Shown one piece after another: positions 9,170 through 17,200 of a stretch of 19,817 nt of DNA (the first letter of the stretch is position 1; every line of letters begins with the position of its first letter). The notes under the pieces are model-generated. The model was not told the origin of the DNA and searched no databases. It saw nothing but the letters and a program-made list of their open reading frames with translations. The stretch covers positions 1 through 19,817 of the forward strand of contig BBXU01002478.1 of NCBI GenBank assembly GCA_001598975.1, given 5' to 3'. Both the position numbers and the translations under genes were made by a program. The stretch comes from Parachlorella kessleri. Its lineage: Eukaryota; Chlorophyta; Trebouxiophyceae; Chlorellales; Chlorellaceae.

Positions 9170-12100
9170 GATGGATGTGCTAGTGGGCCACTCCGCCGGA
9201 GACCTGCCAGGCTGGTCGTTTTGGCACGGCTGACGCCTGGGGCAGGCAGCAGCTGGTGGCACGAACAAAAAGCTGGGCGCCTTGGGTGTGCCCAAGCAGG
9301 ACGGTATGCCACTTGGTGAGCTCTCGCTGTGTGCCCTAGGCACCACTGCTGGCTATCTGGCTTGTAGCTGCCTACGAGCTTTGGTTAGATTGGAGGGATA
9401 CTGCTAGGCTGCAACCAAGGGTGACATCAGCATTGGTTGGGCTGGGAAACAGAGACATGGCAGGCTCCTGTGGCAAAGTCACCCGCAGTGGGCGGGGAGG
9501 CAGTCTCAGCACCAGCAGCCCAGCCCTTCTCCAGCTTCGGTACCTATTTCTGCACCCCTTGTGCAGGTATGGGTGTTGGATGCTATTTCTCCTATCAGCC
9601 CCGACATTCCCGCAGTTCCCGGCTTTGTCGCCTTTGCAGCCGCTCTGCACTCCGTGCCTCAGGTGCCTGGGTGCTGGGCCTAGTTGCACCATGCGGCCCA
9701 GGCACCTCTGTTGACGGACAACGCCTTCCGTCACAAATAGCTTCGTGGCCAGGGGCATGCGCATACAGGTTGATGTACATCACAATTATTGGCCACCATG
9801 ACTTCTACAGACCAATGCTTTAGCCTCCATGGATTTACAAGCTTGGAGATGTGAGATGCACCCTACTCCATCAAGGCCCTCCTCCTGCGCGGAAACCTAA
9901 GAGGAACACATCACTTGCCAACGTTGTGAACCCCAGAGACCCAACAAAGCCATCATTGAGACGTTAAATTTTTGGGGAATACATTAATGATAAATAAGCT
10001 TTGAAATAGCTAGCAATTGCCCCTTGTTTAGACAAGGGACTACAGCTTGCCTGGAAGCCTGAATGTATATGCCGTGAACTCTTGAAGCTGGCGCGCCCTC
10101 TCGCTGTCAGGCTCCAGCTGGTCAGCCTCTGATACCTCCCTTCCGCCAGCGAACACCCAGCCCAGCCTGGCCCTCACAGCAACAGAGTCGATCAACTCCA
10201 AGTCTTGACCTTGAGTATCGTCAAGGCCAGCAGCAACAGCCAGAAGTCGCACAATATTAGACGTCGCCTGAAATAGTGTCACCTGTCGCGAGCAGTATAT
10301 CTCTTTCCAAAATGATGCGTACCCGTACAAACTGGCTAATTGCCTCATAAAAGCTGCCACTCCCTGCTCTTCAGTATCCAAATAAAGGTCAACTCTCCAT
10401 CCAGTAACCACTTGGGTGGCAACATTTTTGACATCTTCTGACATTATGGCATCCTGAACATATCTCATCCCCTCAACAGCGACTCCTACGTCAAGGTGCA
10501 GTTGCCTACCAGCCAAGTTTGGAGTACGATGAACGCCACCTTTTAGCCAGACTGCCGTAGCTCGGGCGGCATCAACAATTGGAATGTTATGTGCACCAAT
10601 CAACTCGAGCATATGGACAGGGCTCCGAAGCACTCGGTAATCCAAGCACAACTCTCGCACAATGGCCAGCGGCAACAGCTCAATAACAAAAGGCAGCCAC
10701 AATGCCACCGCCAAGCCTACTGACACTCTGCGATCGACTTGAAGGTGCTCGGAGAGGATATCAAAAAACATCCAAGGTACATCTACCATCCACCACACAA
10801 TACAAGCCAGTCGGAAGATAGAGCAAAGCTGTGTAATAACTCCAACCCAAAATATTCGCTGCTGCCCAGCTATCCGCGACGAATTGCGACCCCCGACCAT
10901 GGGAACGATACGTTGGACTTCAAAAAGCCTGTTAATTTGATCGGCTTGAATAGGCCCAAGCAGGTATGCAAATATGAGAGATCCTACAGTCAGGCTAGCC
11001 CGCAAGCGGTGCTCCAAATTGGACTTGAACATCAAGTAAACCCCTGGAACAAGCATGGCAGTTTCCACCGCGTCAATACTTAACCGCCCCGTGTCTACTA
11101 CCTCCTTTACCTTCACAGCACGCAGCGTATTGGGGGCCGAAAGCTCCAAGATTGTTGTGGGGATCGCCTGTATAGCCATGCACATAAAGCTCAAGGTCGC
11201 CAAGAACTCCTGGGGGACGCTGCCAGCAAGGAACCCTGCATATAGAGGGTGTGCAGGGGTCACTGGGAAAACCCTGGGAGTGTTTGGTCCAAGACTGTGC
11301 TCAGCAGCCCTCACACTTAACCCCATCAACCAACCTGTGACAATCCAATTGGCTATGCGGAACGTGTTATAAGCACGGCGCCATGAGTGGCCCTCGCTGA
11401 GATTCCTGACAAACGTGTCATACTGTCGGAGGTTGATTACCAGGTGTCCCAGCTGAGCTAACCGCGGGTGAACTTTCATATGAGCCAAGATCACCAGCAA
11501 GATAGAAAGGGCAAGGGCAACAATTTTAAGCGTCAATTCTTCTGATACCATGTCACCCGAGTCCAACAGCGGAAAATAAGAATACATAAACTAATAGAAG
11601 AGTAAGGAGGAGAAAAGATAAAGAGATTCGGGTGGCTCAATGCATGCCGTACAACTGAGTGTACAGGGACAGCAGGGACACAATTGCTGCTGGTGCGTCC
11701 CGCTATATGCTGGGTGCACAGCCTCTGCAATTGCAGTAAATGGAGATTTGAGGTTCAACAGATCAAACCCCATTGCTAAACCCCTATCCTCAAGAGGCTC
11801 CTCAATGCACTTCAGGGGGCCCCGGGAGTTGAAAATTGGCCATCTCTACTTGAAGCATGCAGTGAGCGAGGCCTGCTGCTGGGGATTGAGCTGAAGGCAG
11901 CGGCGGGCACGAGCTGGGACCCTGGCTAAATCCTGGCGGCTGCTGGGGCGGGGCGCTTGCTTTGCGAGGGTGATCCCTGCGTGGGCTGACTGGAGAGAAG
12001 ATGACCTCCACTCCCGGGCTGGTTCACCCCCTGTTTTCGAGTCATTAGGTTGCATTTTGCCGGTCAGATTGGTAGGCTCGATCTCGGCATGCTTACAGTC

Positions 12101-13222
12101 TTGCAGTCTGGCCATATTCAAGCGTTGAACTTCAAGGTAAACCCACTGAGAAGTCCTCCCGTCAGTAACTGCGTTTGGGAGTTCGTGACCTGTCTTGGCG
12201 CCTGCGCTAACCGGGCTTGTGCCACTTTTGGCCCGCGGGGCAGCCTTCGCCTGAACCAGCATAAACATGAAAGGTTGTTGTATGTTGCAATCTTCAGCCG
12301 CTAAGCAAAAGAACTAGATGCATCATGGTCGGCCATCCCAGCATGAACGTCAAAGCCTCTAGCAAACTGTGGGGAGGACCTGCACCGTTCGCATCCGCGC
12401 CCGGGACGACAGCTTCCCGGGGTCCCGTCCCTCTCTGCTCCTGGTGAGACCCGCTGGGCGAGCATGTGAAGGATTTGCGGCCATCACGCCTTGCCACTAT
12501 GCTCCAATGTAAGCTTGGAGACAGAGCACATCCCCTTGAATTCTGCGTGCACAGGGGTACACGTTCAAGGTCCACCGGGCACAGTTTGCCACCTGGGCTA
12601 GCAGCCCATGGCACGCAAGCTCTAGGCAAGGGCAGGGGGACCGTCGGAGCGCTGGTGTCACTGCAGGTATGTCCGGAATGAATTTGCAGGCAAGCGCTCT
12701 GCTGGCAGTGTTCTGAACACGACTTGTTTGTCTGGCTCATGGGCTGGTACCACAGGGAACCCTTGTTCCTTGCTTTGAAGTACAGCAGTGTAAGCGCTGC
12801 AAGCTGGCTGCATACGCTCATGCCGCACGTGTCTGGCTCCCAAAACCACTGGGCTGCGTGGACGTGCTACAAGCTCACTCATCGCCAGGAAAACGGGAAG
12901 CCTGATTGCACTGCAGGCATGGGAGGTGCGGCCGCCGCAACCCTCCGGCTGCCTGCCCTCTGAACAGCTAAGCAGTCAATGGGATACGCGTTTCTTGGAG
13001 CAGCAGGGTGGGGTGCCTCAGGAGGTCGCCTGGGCCCCCAGCGCTGCTGAGGCCGGGGGCCTGCTGCCTGCTGTGCTCCAGGAGCGCGCAGCAGGCATAG
13101 CGCAGGCGCTGGCCATAGCGCGGAACGAAGCGCGGCAGCGCAGGCACGGCATGAGCTACGACACAGAGGGGCTGCTTGCTCTGGAGGTGGCGGACTGCTT
13201 GGGTGTCGCCGCAAGCCAGTAG
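9170..13222 (+). CDS. Alpha/beta-hydrolase-like gene (resembles plant ABHD11-like proteins); model incomplete, possibly a broken copy
   Basis: Four plus-strand pieces occur in the order of the plant ABHD11-like family. From 9170, DVLVGHSAGD fits the nucleophile elbow 'DVVIGHSMGG'. 9567-9662 gives VWVLDAISP...ALHSVPQ, fitting 'LWVLDSVPG...LQSLPS'. 12555-12666 begins GYTFKVHRAQFATW, weakly like 'WAFNLDGAVQMF'. 12917-13222 carries SSQWDTRFLEQ (like 'SDRWDPDVIQR') and RHGMSYDTEGLL (like 'GHWVHVDNPKGLL', the catalytic His region). The last exon ends TAGTAG, followed by two TGTAA signals. Problems: the elbow frame hits TGA 11 codons after GHSAG, the expected GKVAL is not in phase, and phases between 12555-12666 and 12917 do not match. 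It is either a real gene with short exons I missed or a decaying copy. Catalytic activity cannot be claimed. Confidence 0.4.
9567..9662 (+). CDS. Hydrolase-like internal exon (WVLD block)
   Basis: The acceptor ATTTCTGCACCCCTTGTGCAG precedes GTATGG, the donor is CCTCAG|GTGCCT, and the exon has 32 codons in phase 0. V-W-V-L-D-A-I-S-P matches the 'LWVLDSVPG' block that follows the nucleophile elbow in ABHD11-like proteins, and A-A-L-H-S-V-P-Q matches 'LQSLPS'. The same frame is open upstream to 9464, so the exon may start earlier. Confidence 0.45.
9663..10039. other. 3' flank of the minus-strand membrane-protein gene, within the host intron
   Basis: No coding signal was seen on either strand. 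The minus strand carries the 3' untranslated region of the 515-residue ORF, with TGTAA about 200 bp after its stop. Base composition falls toward AT from about 9,780 onward. Confidence 0.5.
9835..9839 (-). terminator. TGTAA polyadenylation signal for the 515-residue ORF
   Basis: TGTAA on the minus strand, 201 bp beyond the stop of the membrane-protein ORF. TGTAA is the usual poly(A) signal in green algae. Confidence 0.55.
10040..11587 (-). CDS. Unrecognised multi-pass membrane protein, 515 residues, single open exon
   Basis: An uninterrupted ORF of 515 codons, which is unusual beside neighbours whose exons are mostly under 160 codons. About seven hydrophobic segments are seen near residues 19-37, 78-95, 127-148, 172-188, 197-213, 244-268 and 287-310. 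A soluble C-terminal half of about 200 residues follows (including H-N-I-P-I-V-D-A-A-R and V-V-T-G-W-R-V-D-L-Y-L-D). I do not recognise the family and see no catalytic motif. By eye GC is lower, with more mixed third positions than the flanking genes, which could mean recent transfer, a retrocopy or a different gene class. The start used is the first Met; Met13 is an alternative. Just upstream lies a convincing splice acceptor, so a 5' exon is possible. It sits antisense inside the largest apparent intron of the hydrolase-like gene. A real gene is likely; its function is unknown. Confidence 0.8.
   Translation of the reverse strand: MYSYFPLLDSGDMVSEELTLKIVALALSILLVILAHMKVHPRLAQLGHLVINLRQYDTFVRNLSEGHSWRRAYNTFRIANWIVTGWLMGLSVRAAEHSLGPNTPRVFPVTPAHPLYAGFLAGSVPQEFLATLSFMCMAIQAIPTTILELSAPNTLRAVKVKEVVDTGRLSIDAVETAMLVPGVYLMFKSNLEHRLRASLTVGSLIFAYLLGPIQADQINRLFEVQRIVPMVGGRNSSRIAGQQRIFWVGVITQLCSIFRLACIVWWMVDVPWMFFDILSEHLQVDRRVSVGLAVALWLPFVIELLPLAIVRELCLDYRVLRSPVHMLELIGAHNIPIVDAARATAVWLKGGVHRTPNLAGRQLHLDVGVAVEGMRYVQDAIMSEDVKNVATQVVTGWRVDLYLDTEEQGVAAFMRQLASLYGYASFWKEIYCSRQVTLFQATSNIVRLLAVAAGLDDTQGQDLELIDSVAVRARLGWVFAGGREVSEADQLEPDSERARQLQEFTAYTFRLPGKL
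11588..11625 (-). other. Possible splice acceptor directly upstream of the 515-residue ORF
   Basis: On the minus strand a long pyrimidine tract (TTTATCTTTTCTCCTCCTTA, continuing CTCTTCTATTAG) ends one codon before the start ATG. It looks like an acceptor, so the gene may have a 5' untranslated or coding exon upstream, around 11,640-11,800 or beyond. Confidence 0.4.
11626..12554. other. Intronic stretch with no assigned gene
   Basis: ORFs here are short and unrecognised. A segment ending at a good plus-strand donor (CTGCTCCTG|GTGAGACC, near 12,447) is open as R-T-C-T-V-R-I-R-A-R-D-D-S-F and might be another exon of the hydrolase-like gene, but homology is lacking. The 5' flank of the minus-strand ORF also lies here. 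Confidence 0.3.
12555..12666 (+). CDS. Possible hydrolase-like exon
   Basis: The acceptor GCGTGCACAG precedes GGGTAC and the donor is CTGCAG|GTATGT. The frame G-Y-T-F-K-V-H-R-A-Q-F-A-T-W is open throughout and faintly resembles the 'WAFNLDGAVQMFNSY' block expected at this point of ABHD11-like proteins. It ends in phase 1, which does not fit the following exon, so an exon may be missing or the boundary may be wrong. Confidence 0.3.
12917..13222 (+). CDS. Terminal exon of the alpha/beta-hydrolase-like gene
   Basis: The acceptor TTGCACTGCAG precedes GCATGGGAG, and the frame (A-W-E-V-R-P-P-Q...) is open for 101 codons to tandem TAG stops. Polyadenylation signals TGTAA follow within 35 bp. S-S-Q-W-D-T and R-H-G-M-S-Y-D-T-E-G-L-L lie in the order and rough spacing of the conserved C-terminal block of plant ABHD11-like hydrolases. 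The GHW consensus is only partly kept (RHG). An Ala/Glu/Arg-rich stretch between them is longer than in plants. Confidence 0.5.
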   Translation, partial: AWEVRPPQPSGCLPSEQLSSQWDTRFLEQQGGVPQEVAWAPSAAEAGGLLPAVLQERAAGIAQALAIARNEARQRRHGMSYDTEGLLALEVADCLGVAASQ

Positions 13223-13238
13223 TAGCCGGCTTACCAGC

Positions 13239-13256
13239 TGTAAAAAGTAGTTGTAA
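13239..13256 (+). terminator. Two TGTAA polyadenylation signals
   Basis: TGTAA at 13239-13243 and again at 13252-13256, 17 and 30 bp after the tandem TAG stops of the plus-strand terminal exon. Confidence 0.65.
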
Positions 13257-13820
13257 GGGTGCCAGGTAGAGCAAACTGATGACAGTCGAGGTCAACTACA
13301 CTGGCCGGGCTGGATCCATTCATTCTCCTTGTCTTGCGTGAGCTGATGGAAGCATTGAGCTATACACAACTGAGGGCATTGTCACCGAGTATGTATGCCA
13401 TAATGCCATGTCTTCCCTTACCACTCTGCATTGACTGCAAGTGTCTTGGGGTACGAAGTATTGACAGTTGGGATTATGTTGTGCCCGTTGGGACTTTTCT
13501 GTGCTGCTCCCTCGCTGCAACCATCCTCACGTATGCGCAAGCGTTGCCGCCTGCTTGTGGAAAAGACTGCGCTGAGGATGGTTACGTCTTTGTTAACGAA
13601 CTGATGTGGCTGGGTGTGACCTCCACTCTTCAACGGTGTCATGTCATTGGGTGGGCTCTGCTTCCCACAGTTTTGAACCTTGCGATGCGCTGTCACTACT
13701 ACTCCCACTAGGCATTCTGCAAGCATATCGTTAACGCAACGAACACCATCCCACCCTCCCCCCGAGGCTCTGCCCCTGGGGAGCAGCAAGCGCTGCACTT
13801 GCACACGTTTGTAACCAGAG
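13257..13820. other. Intergenic stretch between convergent genes
   Basis: It lies between the poly(A) signals of the plus-strand gene and of the minus-strand gene. A 125-codon plus-strand ORF (from 13334) is open here, but it has no upstream promoter or acceptor that stands out and no recognisable family. I see nothing else. Confidence 0.5.
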
Positions 13821-13825
13821 TTACA
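13821..13825 (-). terminator. TGTAA polyadenylation signal for the low-complexity gene
   Basis: TGTAA on the minus strand, about 340 bp past the first stop codon (14163) and about 225 bp past the second, duplicated stop near 14050. Confidence 0.55.
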
Positions 13826-14039
13826 CACCAACGCATTCCCAAATGTCATACGCCGCCATTCCTCGCACGCTACCGGTAACGTGACGAGCAAATCACATAG
13901 TCCCCTTGCATAGGGCTTTGATACAACTCCCCTGACTAAGCTGCCATAATGCCGGCTGGCCACCTCAGCACCAGGCACGCCCAAGCTCGGCAGCTGGCTG
14001 GCAGAGCAGGCAGTATGGACGGCACAGCACGGCATGCAC

Positions 14040-14250
14040 AGCGGGCACGCGCTCAGCGCCTGGGCCGCCGCTCCCTTAGCGGCTCCAGGGGCACAGCGCC
14101 CGCCTTCTCGTACACCACCCGGCTGAGTCAGCACAGCATGCGCAGCGCAGCGGAGCACACGCTCAGCGCCTTGGCCTCCGCTCCCTGGGTGCAGGGCCCG
14201 CCTCCTCATACACCACCCGGCTGTGCCTCCCCCTAGGAGGGGCTTCGCCG
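14040..14250 (-). repeat. 110-bp tandem duplication of the last codons, stop codon and 3' UTR
   Basis: The C-terminal coding end (S-R-V-V-Y-E-E-A-G-P ... R-E-R-R-P-R-R-stop) recurs 110 bp downstream as S-R-V-V-Y-E-K-A-G-A ... R-E-R-R-P-R-R-stop. GCTCAGCGCC on the plus strand marks both units (14051 and 14161). The downstream copy differs by substitutions and a short insertion and now lies in the 3' UTR. Confidence 0.88.
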
Positions 14251-17200
14251 TCCCCCTTGCCTTCTGGCTGTTCACCCGCTTCGCGGCCCCCGCCGCCGGC
14301 CGCGCTGCCGCTGCGGCGCAGCTCGCCGCTGGCGCCGGCGCCCTCCCCGGCAGGCGCGCGCTCTGCCGGGGCTGGCAGGGAGGCGGTGAGGCCCAGCCGG
14401 GCACGGAGGCGGTCGGGGATGCCATCCAAGCCGGGGGCGCCCTGCAGCATAAACAGACGGCAAGACCAGGCTGAGGACAGGAACACAAACAATTCTTGCC
14501 ATCCAAGCCAGGGGCGCCCTGCAAGAGGCAGGCCAGCAGAGACCAGGCTGAGGAGAGAAGACACACACACTCGATTACTGGGATCAGATACCAGCACCCA
14601 GTCTGTTGGCAGCGGGGGTACCCCCGCAGCACTACTTGGCGCCCAGCCCCAGCCGGCGGCTACCCCCAGCCCCGGCAATATGGCACCTGACGCTTCTAAC
14701 ACTGCTGTCACCACCACCTGCTTCGTCCCAGGGAGGCAAGCAAACAACGCACCGGGCCGCCAGCGTCACCCCCCTCTCCCCCCTCCCACCGCCGGCGCTT
14801 GGGCTCTGGCGGGTGCTGCTCCGCCTCTCGCAAGGCCCCCTCCTCCGTGCTGGGGAAGCGTATAGGCACGTGGCGGCGCCCCGCGGCCCCCGGCTGCTCC
14901 TGCTGCCTGGCGTCCCGCCCCGGCTGCTCCCTGGCTGGGCCTGCCTCCCTCGCTGCCGCTGCCGCCTCTCTACCAGGCCGCGACTCCTCCCGCCGGGACA
15001 CCTGCCGGTGATCACCCATCTCCTGATGCGCCTCCTCCCGCCCAAACCCTGGGTGCGGAACCTCACCGCGTGCTGACAGCTGGCGGCTGGGCTGGCGGCT
15101 GGCGCCACCTGGCGAGCCCCCCAGGTGACGTGGCTGCTGCTGGGCGCCAGCTGGCGGTTCCCCAGCCACTTCCCCTGGGCCCGCCTCCTGGGACTCCTTG
15201 CTGTGGTGGCGGTGCCGGTGGTGGCGCTTGCTCTGCAGGCAGTGCAGGGTGGTGATGCAGCAACATGGGCAGTGCAGCGGTACGGCTTGCTCTGGCATGT
15301 TGAATGCGGTTGGTGAAGGAGGTCCTCCCTGCAAGCCAAGCGCTGCCAGGCAGGGCTCCCACCACTGGTGTCCAACAATGCGAGTTTTTTTTGTTCCAAT
15401 GGCTGAGTAGCAGCCTGGACCCCCACTTCTGCTGGCCTACCTACGAAGAAACGCACGATGGCATAGACACAATACAAGATACATGCGACTCACCCGGCCG
15501 CCCTCGCCGCCCTCCTTGTCTCTCTTGCGGTCGCCGTCTTTCTCCTTCCTACGTTTTTTCTTGTGCTCCTTCTTTCTCTGCCCCTCCTTTCTGTTACGCC
15601 TGGAGACAAAGGAAGGCACAGGCCAAGCGCATCTGTTAGGCCAGCTCCTGACAGAGCGCTTTATACTGGAAACTCTCCGGCATCACAGCGAGAGGATGCT
15701 ACAGGTTGGTGGGTGGGGGGACACTGACTAACAGGTGCTAGACATCTGACATGTCGTTCACTAATGTGCGCACCACCAGCCCAAGGGTCTACAAGGAACG
15801 CTCTGCAATGCCGCATGGACAAAGGAGCCCCTGCTCTGAGACACAGCCCTCACAGCAAGCAGCACTCATATAGACACTGCGCACCCCATTCCAGGCTTCC
15901 TACAGGCAGTCCAACCCCCCATTCCAGGCTTCACCAATACAGATATTCCAAACCCCTTCCCCTCCATTTCACAAATACAGATACTCCGCACCCCATGCCA
16001 GGCTTCCCACCTGCTGCGCTCCGAGTCACTGCCACTTCCATCTGCTGACTGCCCAGCAGGGGCAGCAGCCCCAACCCCCGCCTCCTCGACAGCTTGCAGC
16101 TCCCGTGGCTGCTGCTCCTGCTGCGGCCGCGGCTGCCTGGGCCTGGGCGCCGCAGCATCCCCTCTAGAAGCCCCCGAGGGGGGCCGCGAGCCGTCATGGT
16201 GGGGCATGCCAGGTGGCGGTCCTTCCCGCCCGCCTGCTGTGCCTGCTGCGCCCGGCCGCCGGGCTGTCACCGCCTGCGCCCTGTGCTCGCGCTCCCTTGA
16301 TCCGGAGCGCCGGCGCCCGCGCTCTGCCTGCTGCGGCTCCCGCGCCCTGCTCCGCTGTGCTGCGGGCTCCCCTTGGGGCTCCTCCCTGGCCGCCCCTCGG
16401 CCACCCTGCTGGGGCTCACGCTCTGCTGCGGCACCATGCTGTGCCTGCTCTGCCACCGCCCTGCTGCGCTGTGTGGCAGCCCGTGCCGCCGCCCTCGCGG
16501 CCTCCACAGAATCCGCGGGTCCACCTGCGGAGTCCGCTGCAGCTGCTACTGAGTGGGCGGGCATGCGCGTACGCGGCTGCCGGTCTTTCTGATTCGCTGC
16601 TTTGTCAGCGGGCGCCGGCGCCTTGGCGGGAACCTCAGCATCCACAGCAGCAGCCTGCTGCTGAGGAGGTTGCCTTCGGGAGGCCGCCACACTTCTTGAG
16701 GACGAGGGGGGGGCCTCCCCCCCTTCTTCCCGCTTGCGCTTCTCCCCGGCGGCGCCCTCTGCAGCAGCCACGGAGCTGTGATCAGTGATCAAGCACCGCT
16801 GATTTCAAGGTCAGCATGCGACGGAGAGCAGAGCAAGTATGCAACACTTCACGATGTTACAATGCTGCTAGCATGCACATACGCCCAACCACAGACTATC
16901 ATGCTGGCCTTGCCAGCTTGTAACTTGGCATTTTCCATCCCCCTCGACACCTGATTGCACAGCAACTAACAGAACAAGGGCGATCACAGGTAGGATACAG
17001 ACCCCGTTGACTTCAGCCTACCTGCGGAGCCAGGGCGCTGAAGTCTAGGCCTTGTCGGCGCCTCCCTAGCCGCTGCTGCAGCCGCATCTCCGGGGTCGCT
17101 GCCCTTCCCTGCTGCCGCCGCCCCCCCTTCATCCCTGGCAGAGCGCGCCGGGCGGTCTGCGCTGTGCTCCGTGTTGCGCTCACCAGTGGCTCTTGCTGCT

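Noticed and set aside
13334..13711. 125-codon plus-strand ORF between the convergent genes
   Set aside because: It lies beyond the TGTAA signals of the plus-strand gene, with no homology and no splice context.
14029..14250. CRISPR-like direct repeats
   Set aside because: The units are contiguous tandem copies of gene sequence with no unique spacers, in a eukaryotic genome.
13418..14632. 404-codon minus-strand ORF
   Set aside because: It overlaps the last exon of the low-complexity gene in another frame and crosses its duplicated 3' end. It is compositional.
14632..15477. 281-codon minus-strand ORF
   Set aside because: A shadow of the 15232-14753 exon in another frame; the chosen frame joins in phase to both neighbouring exons.
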